22,455 bases of DNA from contig CAYMJO010000011.1 of NCBI GenBank assembly GCA_964391305.1, positions 1 to 22,455 of the forward strand, in the 5' to 3' direction. The DNA comes from CAYMJO01 sp964391305. Lineage in GTDB: Bacteria > Patescibacteriota > CALEFQ01. Of this stretch, positions 1 to 7,627 are shown piece by piece. Both the position numbers and the translations under genes were made by a program. The notes under the pieces are model-generated. The model searched no databases, was not told where the DNA came from, and worked only from the letters and a program-made list of their open reading frames with translations. Each line of letters begins with the position of its first letter. The stretch's first letter is position 1.

Positions 1-1
1 A

Positions 2-103
2 GCGCCAAAACCAAACCATAAACCAGCCCCAGATCACCCTTGGAGAAGACCGTTTGTCCACACTAACAAACTAACCCAAACAGTCCAAGTAGGACATTTC
101 TAA
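2..103 (+). CDS. C-terminal end of an IS481-like transposase (partial, cut by window edge)
   Basis: Reading from base 2, an open frame of 33 residues runs to a TAA at 101-103. It contains the proline-rich stretch KPAPDHPWRRPF and ends QVGHF. In my recollection, a P-x-x-x-HPWR tail close to the stop codon is typical of IS481-type (integrase-core) transposases that are common in Parcubacteria. The stop codon lies inside the first of two 16-bp direct repeats, as expected when a transposase gene runs almost to the terminal repeats of its element. The stretch is also much richer in C than the rest of the window, which suits a mobile gene. The catalytic DDE region would lie left of the window, so the identification rests on a short tail only. 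Confidence 0.45.
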   Translation, partial: APKPNHKPAPDHPWRRPFVHTNKLTQTVQVGHF

Positions 104-127
104 ATCCTTGGAAGTAGGACATTTCTA
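87..127. repeat. Two 16-bp direct repeats, probable transposon end
   Basis: AAGTAGGACATTTCTA occurs at 87-102 and again, identical, at 112-127, with starts 25 bp apart. Tandem copies of a GTAGGACATTTCTA-type motif next to a transposase stop codon suggest transposase-binding sites at the right end of an IS481-like element. The chromosomal promoter of the next gene begins directly after the second copy. The opposite end of the element is outside the window. Confidence 0.5.
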
Positions 128-155
128 TTTCCCGTTGACAAAAAAAGGATTAGAC

Positions 156-184
156 TTGACGATGGGAAAACATTGTGCTATACT
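156..184 (+). promoter_or_regulatory. Sigma-70-type promoter of the sigma4/HARE-HTH gene
   Basis: TTGACG (156-161) and TATACT (179-184) are separated by exactly 17 bp, so both boxes match 5 of 6 consensus positions. Transcription would start near 191, giving an AT-rich 5' leader of about 84 nt before the ATG at 275. A TTGACA at 135-140 has no -10 box at a suitable distance. Confidence 0.65.
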
Positions 185-274
185 CTGCTTAGCTGGTGAA
201 AAGGAAATTTTAAGTTAAACTTTTTACCATTTTTTTGCTTATTATAGAGTAAAAAATGTGTTTTATCTACAATT

Positions 275-1381
275 ATGAATCACGAAGAAGACAAATCAAT
301 ACTTGATGAGGTGATGTCGCTTCAGGATGAGCAGACAATGCATGAATTCGACCCTGCGGGGACCGTTGTTTCTTTTTTGAAATCTATAGACTCTCGCGGT
401 GCCGATGTTATTATTAAAAGACACAATCTTGATGGAAAATCTGCAAAAACTCTTGAAGAAATAGGCAGAGAATATGGTGTTACGAGAGAACGTATTAGAC
501 AAATAGAATCTGCGGCTCTTGCGGCTCTTGTTGAAAAACAAAACGAGCTTGATGGAATTGCTAAGGTTGTCACATCTTTTTTGAATGCAAGGGGCAAAAT
601 TATGGAAGAGAACATGTTGCTTGATTCTCTTTTGGAATCTAGAGAAAGTAAAAGTACAGATCGGAATGCGACTATTTTTATCATGAAACTTCATGATGGT
701 TTTGAACTTTTTGACAAAGAAGAGGGAATGAAAAGAGCATGGGCGGTGAAAGAAGCGGATATTTCCATGACTAAAAAAATAATTCAAGCATTTACAGAAA
801 TATTGGAAGAGAAAAAGAAACCTCTGCGTTATGAAGAGATTTTGGAACATATAAAGGATCATGACGTTTACAAGGAGCATAAAGATGATTTGCACGATGA
901 CGCAATAATTTCTTATATTTCTCTAAGCCGGTTTATCGACAAAAATCCGTTCGATGAATGGGGACTTCGTGATTGGAGCCTGATTGTACCTCGAGGAGTG
1001 AAAGACAAAGCCTATGTTGTGATGAAAAAGCATGGCAAGCCTATGCACTTTGTCGAGATAGCAGGTCTTATAGACAAAACAAAATTCGACGATAAAAAAG
1101 CGCATCCACAAACCGTTCATAACGAGCTTATCAAAGATCCTCGTTTTGTTCTGGTTGGCCGCGGAATTTACGCGCTGGCCAGCTGGGGCTATGAACCTGG
1201 CACTGTTGCCGATGTTTTGAGAAAAATTTTGACAAAAGCCGGCAAACCTATGACTAAGGAAGAACTTGTTAATGAAGTTCTGCGAAAAAGAGTTGTAAAA
1301 AAGAACACGATTGTTTTAGGTCTTCAAAATAAGAATTACTTTGTAAAAGAGCGGGACGGAAAATATTGGGTAATTAAATAA
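275..1381 (+). CDS. Sigma-70 region 4-like / HARE-HTH DNA-binding regulator
   Basis: This is a predicted DNA-binding protein of 368 residues. Residues about 32-90 resemble sigma-70 region 4, including the helix-turn-helix signature YGVTRERIRQIE at 67-78, which in sigma factors reads the -35 element. No region 2 (core binding, -10 melting) is present, so it is not a complete sigma factor. Residues about 240-308 (beginning KDKAYVVMKKHGKPMHF, with PQTVHNELIKD and GRGIYALASWGY later) match the HARE-HTH winged-helix domain also found in the RNA polymerase delta subunit. Residues 311-368 look like a second winged helix. The middle part (95-240) is helical with no clear family. It has its own promoter and no obvious Shine-Dalgarno sequence. 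It could be an accessory RNA polymerase factor or a transcription regulator; its targets are unknown. Confidence 0.75.
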   Translation: MNHEEDKSILDEVMSLQDEQTMHEFDPAGTVVSFLKSIDSRGADVIIKRHNLDGKSAKTLEEIGREYGVTRERIRQIESAALAALVEKQNELDGIAKVVTSFLNARGKIMEENMLLDSLLESRESKSTDRNATIFIMKLHDGFELFDKEEGMKRAWAVKEADISMTKKIIQAFTEILEEKKKPLRYEEILEHIKDHDVYKEHKDDLHDDAIISYISLSRFIDKNPFDEWGLRDWSLIVPRGVKDKAYVVMKKHGKPMHFVEIAGLIDKTKFDDKKAHPQTVHNELIKDPRFVLVGRGIYALASWGYEPGTVADVLRKILTKAGKPMTKEELVNEVLRKRVVKKNTIVLGLQNKNYFVKERDGKYWVIK

Positions 1382-1472
1382 TTTTTTTAGTTGTTGCTTC
1401 CAATAATATCAGTCTAGAGAACTTAGAGCATTATTCATTCGAGTGATTTTTTAGAAAAAAACAAAAACGTAC

Positions 1473-2798
1473 ATGTTGGATTATTTTGATGTTATCAGAC
1501 AAAATTTTATAGAGACATATACGACAGGTCCTTTTGTATATGTTTGGTTTATACTTGGGAAAACATGGTGGCTGTTTTTGCCGCTTTTTTTGTTGCAGGC
1601 GGTTTGGTGGTACTGGACGGATTGGACAACTACAATGTTTATTATATCTTTGGATTTTCGTATATTAGTGGTGACAGTTCCGAGGGACTCCTTGGGATCG
1701 CCTAAGGGAGCCGAACAAATGTTTGCCAGCTTTTGGGGTATGTCGCATGGATTAAACTTTGTTGAATATTATTGGCTTGGGAAAAAGCAAGAACCTTTTA
1801 GCGTGGAACTTATAGGTATTGATGGACACGTAAGGTTTATTTTTAGGATGCCGAAAGAATTTAAAGATTTTTTTGAAACTCATATCTATGCGCAATATCC
1901 AGAAGCGGAAATAATGGAAGTCGAAGACTATACGCAAATTATTCCGGATGATTTTTTGGAAAAGGGCTATGACATGTATGGGGCAGAAATTATGTTATCG
2001 AAAGAAGATGCGTATCCCCTTAGGACGTACAGCGAGTTTGAGGAGAGGCTGACTCAAGAGTTTATAGATCCCATGGCGGCGCTGACTGAATCCCTAAGCA
2101 GGCTCGGCAAGGGAGAGCAAGTCTGGCTTCAATGGACGTGCAGGCCTGTGCCGGCGGGAGATCCGCCCTATGCAAATCCATGGAAAAAGGAAGGTGAAAA
2201 GATTATTAAAGAAAAAGTTGAGAAGCTTCCGGCTGCGCAGAAGAATGCGATTGAAAAAGTGCTCGCTGTGCCGATCAATGCGATTGGAGGCATGATTGAT
2301 CAAGCCTTGGAATATGAGGTTGATCTTTTTGGAGGAGAACAAAAGGCTATAGAGCCTATGAAGATGCTGTCACCTACCGATTATAATATTGTTCAGGCTA
2401 TCTATCGAAGCATCAGCAAGCTGGGATTTGAAGTGAAAGGCCGCATTGCCTACATAGCGAAGAAGGATAACTTTCTTGTACCCAGAGGATTTACGGGTCC
2501 CATGGGCGCCCTTCAGCAGTTTAATGATCAGGTGTTGAATGGTTTTAAACTTGATAACAAGACAAAGACGAAGATAGATTATTTTATGAAGGTGCGTAGG
2601 ACGAAGTGGCGGAAAAAGAAATTATTGGAAATGATGAAAACTAGAACTATGTGGGCTGGTCCCAAGCCTTTTATTCTTAATACAGAAGAGCTTGCTACTA
2701 TTTTTCACTTTCCTACGCAAATTGTGAAAGCCGAGAGGATTGATCGTACAAAGGCTCGCAAGGCTGGTCCTCCCACGGATTTGCCTATTGGCAGATAG
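1473..2798 (+). CDS. Membrane protein paired with TraD-like ATPase
   Basis: This protein of 441 residues has a strongly hydrophobic, tryptophan-rich segment at about 20-50 (VYVWFILGKTWWLFLPLFLL and onward), likely one or two membrane passes, followed by a large soluble part of about 380 residues rich in charged and aromatic residues. No catalytic motif was recognised. Families of this kind are often found beside TraD/VirD4-like ATPases in Patescibacteria, and here the ATPase follows after 122 bp on the same strand. It may anchor the ATPase at the membrane or form part of a DNA or protein translocation channel. This role is inferred from context only. The start ATG at 1473 lies just before the hydrophobic segment, and no Shine-Dalgarno sequence is visible. 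Confidence 0.7.
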   Translation: MLDYFDVIRQNFIETYTTGPFVYVWFILGKTWWLFLPLFLLQAVWWYWTDWTTTMFIISLDFRILVVTVPRDSLGSPKGAEQMFASFWGMSHGLNFVEYYWLGKKQEPFSVELIGIDGHVRFIFRMPKEFKDFFETHIYAQYPEAEIMEVEDYTQIIPDDFLEKGYDMYGAEIMLSKEDAYPLRTYSEFEERLTQEFIDPMAALTESLSRLGKGEQVWLQWTCRPVPAGDPPYANPWKKEGEKIIKEKVEKLPAAQKNAIEKVLAVPINAIGGMIDQALEYEVDLFGGEQKAIEPMKMLSPTDYNIVQAIYRSISKLGFEVKGRIAYIAKKDNFLVPRGFTGPMGALQQFNDQVLNGFKLDNKTKTKIDYFMKVRRTKWRKKKLLEMMKTRTMWAGPKPFILNTEELATIFHFPTQIVKAERIDRTKARKAGPPTDLPIGR

Positions 2799-2920
2799 CT
2801 ATTGTTTCTTAATTTCTATCCGTTAATATGATTTGACTTAAAAAATGATCAGTTGTGTTTTTTTAAATTTATTAAATTTTTACATGAAGATTAAAAATCA
2901 GGAACTAAAAATAAAAACCG

Positions 2921-4627
2921 ATGGATAGTCAAGAAGATATAAACTTTTTTGCAGAGACAAACTTTCGAAATAAAAAGTCACGTTTTGGTATAAAGAGAGA
3001 CGATCGTAGGCGGCATATGTATGTTATTGGAAAGACCGGTATGGGAAAGTCGCACATGTTGAAGTACATGGCTATCAATGACATTATGTCGGGAAAGGGG
3101 CTTGCATTTATAGATCCGCATGGAGATGCGGCGGAATTTTTGCTGGATTATATTCCTTCGGAAAGAGTAAACGATATAGTTTACATCAACCCTACGGATA
3201 TCGAATATCCAGTCGCTTTCAACGTGATGGAAAAAGTTGACAGACGGTATCACAATCTTGTTGCGGACGGGCTTATCGGTATTTTCAAAAAAATATGGGC
3301 GGACTCGTGGGGACCTCGGTTGGAATATTTATTAAGGAATACGATTCTTTCTCTGTTGGATTATCAGGACAGCACACTGCTCGGAGTAACGAGAATGCTG
3401 GTCGATAAAAGTTTTAGAAAGAAAGTGATAAAAAGAATTCAGGACCCCATCGTGAAGTCTTTTTGGGTTGATGAGTTTTCGAAATATCATGATCGTTTCC
3501 TAGTTGATGCGATATCTCCCATCCAGAATAAAGTTGGACAGTTTTTGGCAAATGCCGTTATAAGGAATATGGTTGGCCAGCCCAAGAGTACGATTAACTT
3601 GAGAGATATTATGGATTCGGGCAAAATTCTTATTTTAAATCTTTCCAAAGGTAAGATTGGAGAGGAGAGCAGTGCGCTTCTCGGGGCGATGATCATTACC
3701 AAGCTGCAGCTTGCCGCCATGAGCCGTGCAGATGTTATAGAGGAAAAAAGGCCCGATTTTTATCTTTATGTGGATGAGTTTCAGACGTTTGCGACGGATA
3801 GCTTTGCCGATATTTTGTCCGAGGCCAGAAAATATCGTTTAAATTTGGTCATGGCACACCAGTACATTACCCAGATGCCAGAAACCGTGAGAGATGCTGT
3901 ATTTGGCAACGTTGGCACTTTGGTGACGTTCAGGATTGGTGCGATGGATGCGGAGGAGCTTGTTAAAGAATTCGAGCCTGTCTTTACGGAAAACGATCTT
4001 GTCAATATTCCCAAATTTCATATTTATATTAAATTGATGATAGATGGAATAGCCAGCGATGCGTTTAGCGCCACAACGGTGCGAATGGATCATGAAATTG
4101 CCGGAAACAAGGAAAAGGTCATAAGTGTATCTCGTGAACGGTATTCTAACACGAGAGATGTTGTTGAAGATAAGATAGCTCGCTGGAGCGGTGTTTTTGG
4201 AGAGAAGGACGAGGAAGAGCAGCCAAAATCAAAACGAGGGTACATAAAGGACGGCAATGTGCCAAGACAAAGAGGGAAAGTTCAAATTTCTGCGCGTCCT
4301 CGCCAGTCTCGTCCTCCCGTGTCTCGTTCTGTTGCAGGCACTCATGGCAATGAAACCACAAAGTCAGTTCCAACTCCAATGATTGTCAAAAGGAAGAGAT
4401 CATCTGTAGGCTATTTGAAAAAGGCGGTTAAGCCGAATGATGAAGAAAAGCTTTCCAAAAAAGTGCGACACAAAAAGGAAGATAAGAAAGAAGATGGTCA
4501 GTCAGTTGTCGGTATATCTTTCGATGAGGCGATGTCCCGATCGCCGCAAAATTTTCATAATCCCAAGAAAAAGAGGAGTGTCAGTGGAGCCTTCAAATTA
4601 AAGCCCGAAAAAAAGATACGATTCTGA
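2921..4627 (+). CDS. Type IV secretion coupling protein-like ATPase (TraD/VirD4/HerA superfamily)
   Basis: This P-loop ATPase has 568 residues. Walker A is GKTGMGKS at 37-44, Walker B is FYLYVDEFQTF around 280-290 with the acidic pair D285-E286, and the sensor-like MAHQ lies at 311-314. FIDPHGDAAE at 63-72 and the LILNLSKGKIGEESS region at 237-251 are typical of TraD/TraG-like DNA-pumping ATPases. No membrane segment is visible in the ATPase itself, unlike classical VirD4, so the preceding membrane protein probably supplies the anchor. Residues from about 425 to the end form a basic, low-complexity tail rich in Lys, Arg, Ser and Pro that may bind nucleic acid. No relaxase, VirB4 or pilin gene lies nearby, so this is not a recognisable conjugation cluster. 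A role in DNA uptake, export or chromosome handling is possible. Only 10 bp separate its stop from the stop of the convergent sortase gene. Confidence 0.85.
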   Translation: MDSQEDINFFAETNFRNKKSRFGIKRDDRRRHMYVIGKTGMGKSHMLKYMAINDIMSGKGLAFIDPHGDAAEFLLDYIPSERVNDIVYINPTDIEYPVAFNVMEKVDRRYHNLVADGLIGIFKKIWADSWGPRLEYLLRNTILSLLDYQDSTLLGVTRMLVDKSFRKKVIKRIQDPIVKSFWVDEFSKYHDRFLVDAISPIQNKVGQFLANAVIRNMVGQPKSTINLRDIMDSGKILILNLSKGKIGEESSALLGAMIITKLQLAAMSRADVIEEKRPDFYLYVDEFQTFATDSFADILSEARKYRLNLVMAHQYITQMPETVRDAVFGNVGTLVTFRIGAMDAEELVKEFEPVFTENDLVNIPKFHIYIKLMIDGIASDAFSATTVRMDHEIAGNKEKVISVSRERYSNTRDVVEDKIARWSGVFGEKDEEEQPKSKRGYIKDGNVPRQRGKVQISARPRQSRPPVSRSVAGTHGNETTKSVPTPMIVKRKRSSVGYLKKAVKPNDEEKLSKKVRHKKEDKKEDGQSVVGISFDEAMSRSPQNFHNPKKKRSVSGAFKLKPEKKIRF

Positions 4628-4637
4628 AATAAAATAT

Positions 4638-5237
4638 TTAGAATAGTTTTTTTGCTTTCACGGCGAGATTTTCTAGGTTGGTTCCCGGAGGCCAACACGT
4701 GACCAGTGTAATCGTTGATTTTTCGGAATGCTCTGCAAATATGTAGTCCTCGTCATTTTTCGCGAGAATTTTCTTTTCAAAGACACTGTAACGGTGTTTT
4801 TTGTTTTTCCAGCTTATTATGATTTCGTCTTCATGCTTCAGTTTTCCAAGAAGCGCGAACACATTGTTGTATTTGCTTTTTTGCCATGGAAAGTTTGAGC
4901 TGTGTCCGATGTAAATGCCATTGCCGTAATTTTCCGGTGTTGCGGTTCCGGGGTAATGCACGATGCCGTTCAATAATTCTTTTTGCAACAGTTCTTTATT
5001 TTTGTCCTTTGCCCAAACTATTTCAGAGTTGACTCCAATTTCGGGAATTGTCATCGTGCCGTTCTCTGCGGCTTGTTTTTTGTTTTTGTCCAGTTCGGTC
5101 ATTTTACTCGAAAGCGCTGCATATTTGTACTTCATAAAAAGCATCTCCCAATTTGAAATCAAAAAAATTGTTGCAAAAGCAACCGCGAAAATTGCGATAA
5201 AAAATGTGATTGTTTTGGATATGTTTTTTTTATTCAT
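4638..5237 (-). CDS. Sortase-family protein with atypical active site
   Basis: Sortases are membrane-anchored transpeptidases that cleave a sorting motif and attach surface proteins. This protein of 199 residues has a short basic N-terminus, a membrane segment at about 9-29 and an extracytoplasmic sortase domain. The characteristic segment GIVHYPGTATPEN (91-103) is followed by YIGHSS with catalytic His112 and TLVTCWPPGTN with catalytic Cys181. In sortases the conserved Arg follows about nine residues after the Cys (in patterns like TCxPxGxNxxRL). Here that position is Asn190 (codon AAT), giving NLENLAV, so the usual transition-state Arg is missing. The protein also ends shortly afterwards. 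It may be inactive, may use Lys194 or Lys196, or may have a different reaction. No substrate protein with a sorting signal is visible nearby. A class assignment is not possible by eye. Confidence 0.85.
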   Translation of the reverse strand: MNKKNISKTITFFIAIFAVAFATIFLISNWEMLFMKYKYAALSSKMTELDKNKKQAAENGTMTIPEIGVNSEIVWAKDKNKELLQKELLNGIVHYPGTATPENYGNGIYIGHSSNFPWQKSKYNNVFALLGKLKHEDEIIISWKNKKHRYSVFEKKILAKNDEDYIFAEHSEKSTITLVTCWPPGTNLENLAVKAKKLF

Positions 5238-5290
5238 TTTTATAAAAAAACGCCAAAGTTCGTTTCGGAGGGCTCTGGCATGTTTATATT

Positions 5291-5319
5291 ATATTAGCCT
5301 CTGATTGATTTTTTTGCAA
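5291..5319 (-). promoter_or_regulatory. Candidate promoter of the sortase gene
   Basis: On the minus strand, TTGCAA (5314-5319) and TAATAT (5291-5296) are 17 bp apart. A perfect TATAAT overlaps at 5288-5293 but would need a 20-bp spacer. The implied leader of about 45 nt contains an imperfect hairpin with GCCA/TGGC ends (around 5250-5280). TTGCAA is a palindrome and could also act toward the divergent gene at 5405, but no convincing -10 box was found on that side. Confidence 0.4.
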
Positions 5320-5404
5320 GAAATGTTAATATGTTGTAATTGGCGGTTTTGATGTGGTGTGTCGTTTCAAAAAGTCGTTATCGCTTTTATTTCATTTGTG
5401 AGGT

Positions 5405-6463
5405 ATGAAATATTTAATAGACAACTTTTATTTTAATACGAAGCCTTATTTTCTTTTGCCGCGCTTTCTTATCGGGTTTTTTCCGAAGTTGGATTTTATA
5501 AGGCCTATTTTGCGTTCTTTGGGAAAATATGATTTGGGCTTTTATGAAAATAATGGCTTTGACGGAGTGGAATTTAATCTTGGATTTTCGGGCGTACTCG
5601 ATGTAAATTTTAATTTGGTCGATTTCAGACTTAAAAAATACAAAGAAGTGCCTTGGAAAATTTATGCCGCTCATAGTATTTTTCAGACAAATTATCCATA
5701 TCAGGATGTGATTTTTAATCTATGCACGGAAACGAAAGAAAGAGTTTGCACAGCACTCGGCAATCAGATACGGGCGTTAAGGGAACTTTCTGTTTGCGAG
5801 ACTCCGATTTTGGTTGCGCATCTCGGAAAAATTCCCAAGGGGACAGATGAAGAAGTTTTTTATCAAAATGCCAAAAGAAATATAAAAGCTGTCCTGCCTA
5901 TTGCGCGGGAGCTCGGTGTCATAGTTGCCATTGAGAATGACGCTGTGGAAGACAATAAGTGGAGTGTCAGCCCCGCGAGGGATTATAGAATTCTTAAGAA
6001 AATGTTTTTGGAGATTGATGATGATTTTTTCCAGATGACTTTTGATTGGGGACATGCCAATACTTATACGATTCCATTCGCGAAAAAAACAAGCAAGAAA
6101 AATTTCAGAGAATATTGTGAAAATTACGGTTATGTGCATGAGGTTATTGATGAACTGAAAGACAAGATTGTATATGCCCATCTGCACTATAACGATGCCA
6201 ATAAGTACTCGGGATTTGTGAAAAAAAGAATTGATGCCCACAGGCCTTTTACGGATATTCCCTTTCGAGAAATGGAGAAGATAAGAAAGACTTATTTGAG
6301 ACTTTTCAACGAGACAAAGATAGAAGATTTTAAACTGGTGAACCTAGAGCTTCCTCCCAAGAAAGTGTTTTTTATTACAATATATCCAGAGGCAGTTTCG
6401 GATAATGTGCAATATCTTGAAAATTTGGAATTTTTTAAAAAAATTGTTCAAAATGAGGAATAG
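5405..6463 (+). CDS. Xylose isomerase-like TIM-barrel protein (sugar phosphate isomerase/epimerase or endonuclease IV fold)
   Basis: This protein of 352 residues shows the ordered metal-ligand motifs of the xylose isomerase-like TIM barrel (AP_endonuc_2 superfamily): GFDGVEFNL on an early strand, AAH at 88-90, VAHLG with His139, VAIEND with Glu177, FDWGHAN with Asp214 and His217, YAHLHYND with His259, His261 and Asp264, then DAHRPF with His279 and LELPP with Glu315. Such sites usually hold two or three divalent metals and catalyse sugar isomerisation or epimerisation, or cleave abasic DNA. The substrate cannot be told from sequence. The stop is followed 3 nt later by the mnmA start, so the two genes are probably cotranscribed. 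There is a GTGAGG directly before the ATG, too close to be a good ribosome binding site. Confidence 0.75.
   Translation: MKYLIDNFYFNTKPYFLLPRFLIGFFPKLDFIRPILRSLGKYDLGFYENNGFDGVEFNLGFSGVLDVNFNLVDFRLKKYKEVPWKIYAAHSIFQTNYPYQDVIFNLCTETKERVCTALGNQIRALRELSVCETPILVAHLGKIPKGTDEEVFYQNAKRNIKAVLPIARELGVIVAIENDAVEDNKWSVSPARDYRILKKMFLEIDDDFFQMTFDWGHANTYTIPFAKKTSKKNFREYCENYGYVHEVIDELKDKIVYAHLHYNDANKYSGFVKKRIDAHRPFTDIPFREMEKIRKTYLRLFNETKIEDFKLVNLELPPKKVFFITIYPEAVSDNVQYLENLEFFKKIVQNEE
6455..6460 (+). promoter_or_regulatory. Shine-Dalgarno site of mnmA
   Basis: GAGGAA ends 6 nt before the mnmA ATG at 6467 and lies inside the last codons of the upstream TIM-barrel gene. It is the clearest canonical ribosome binding site in a window where most genes have none, which suggests translational coupling or re-initiation. 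Confidence 0.6.
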
Positions 6464-6466
6464 GCC

Positions 6467-7555
6467 ATGAGTTTTTTTTCAAAGCAAAGAATTCTCTGCG
6501 CGATGTCCGGAGGAGTTGACAGCTCTGTCGCCGCGGCGCTTTTGAAAGAACAGGGTTTTGAGGTTGTCGGCGTTTTTATGAAGTTTTGGCAGCCGGATTT
6601 TTTGAATGAGGAAAAATCTTTTCAGAACAAATGCTGTTCCGTTGAATCTCACGACAGCGCGAAGAGAGTTGCGCAGAAGCTCGGAATTAGGCTCTATACT
6701 CTGAATTTTAAGGAAAAATTTAAAAGGCAGATTGTTGACGATTTTTTCACTCAACATCGTTTGGGTTGCACTCCAAATCCTTGCGTTGTCTGCAACGAAA
6801 AAATTAAGTTCGGAGCGCTTTTGGACAAAGCGGATGCATTTGGAATAGACTTGATCGCGACAGGACATTACGTTAAAAATTTCAAATGCCAGCGCTTTTC
6901 TAAATTGAAAATTGCCAAAGATAAGAAAAAAGACCAATCGTATTTTTTGTATCGATTAAGTTGTGATCAAGTTGAGAGGTCGTTATTTCCTCTCGGAGAT
7001 TATACGAAAAATGAAGTTCGTTCGCTTGCGCAAAAATTTGGCTTATCAACAGCGAATAGACGGGAGAGTCAGGAAGTTTGTTTTGTTCCAGATAATAATC
7101 TGTTCCCTTTTTTAAAAAAATTTTTAAAAAAAGATTTGAAGCCAGGCGATATTGTTACAACTCGCGGAAAGATCGTTGGAAGACATGAAGGTTTGCCATT
7201 GTACACGATTGGTCAGCGCAAGGGAATCAAGATTGGCGGAATTGGGCCCTTTTATGTTGTTGAAAAAGATATGAAGAAAAATGTTCTTGTAGTTACGGAT
7301 AATTCTCAAGATGATGGGCTGTACAAATTTTTTTTTAGAATAGAAAAAAATAACTGGATTTGCCGAGAGCCTAAATTTCCATTGCGATGTAAAACTAAAA
7401 TTCGTTATCTGGCTCCTTTCGCTGATGCCGTCGTAAATGAAGATTCAAAAGGTTTTTTTGTTCAGCTAAAAAAGAGACAGCGTGCCGTGACATCTGGACA
7501 ATCGGCAGTTTTTTATAAAAATGATGAGTTGTTGGGCGGTGGAATTATTACATAA
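6467..7555 (+). CDS. mnmA: tRNA-specific 2-thiouridylase MnmA
   Basis: MnmA uses ATP to activate U34 in the anticodon of tRNAs for Lys, Glu and Gln and replaces the C2 oxygen with sulfur. The sequence has 362 residues, the usual size. The PP-loop is MSGGVDSSV at 13-21. The catalytic cysteines are Cys109 in CVVCNEKIKFG and Cys205 in ESQEVCFV, equivalent to the Cys102/Cys199 pair of the E. coli enzyme. ATGHY at 131-135 and IGQRKGI at 248-254 are further family signatures, followed by the C-terminal beta-barrel domain. It lies 3 nt after the TIM-barrel gene, with a good Shine-Dalgarno sequence. No IscS or Tus-relay gene is seen in this window to supply sulfur. Confidence 0.96.
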   Translation: MSFFSKQRILCAMSGGVDSSVAAALLKEQGFEVVGVFMKFWQPDFLNEEKSFQNKCCSVESHDSAKRVAQKLGIRLYTLNFKEKFKRQIVDDFFTQHRLGCTPNPCVVCNEKIKFGALLDKADAFGIDLIATGHYVKNFKCQRFSKLKIAKDKKKDQSYFLYRLSCDQVERSLFPLGDYTKNEVRSLAQKFGLSTANRRESQEVCFVPDNNLFPFLKKFLKKDLKPGDIVTTRGKIVGRHEGLPLYTIGQRKGIKIGGIGPFYVVEKDMKKNVLVVTDNSQDDGLYKFFFRIEKNNWICREPKFPLRCKTKIRYLAPFADAVVNEDSKGFFVQLKKRQRAVTSGQSAVFYKNDELLGGGIIT

Positions 7556-7563
7556 TTTATGAT

Positions 7564-7592
7564 TTGATTAAATTGTTTTTGTTTGTTAAAAT
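7564..7592 (+). promoter_or_regulatory. Promoter of the coiled-coil/alaS gene group
   Basis: TTGATT (7564-7569) and TAAAAT (7587-7592) are 17 bp apart, and the -10 is preceded by TGT (7584-7586), an extended -10. The start would be near 7599. This excludes the TTG at 7583 as a start codon of the next gene, because it lies inside the promoter, and supports ATG 7628. Confidence 0.6.
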
Positions 7593-7627
7593 CAAGAGAA
7601 GGGCTAATAATTAATCAAAACAATTCT

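Noticed and set aside
296..895. Minus-strand open frame of 199 codons opposite the sigma4/HARE gene
   Set aside because: It is a shadow of an AT-rich gene with clear domains on the plus strand; its Phe/Asn/Arg-rich product matches no family.
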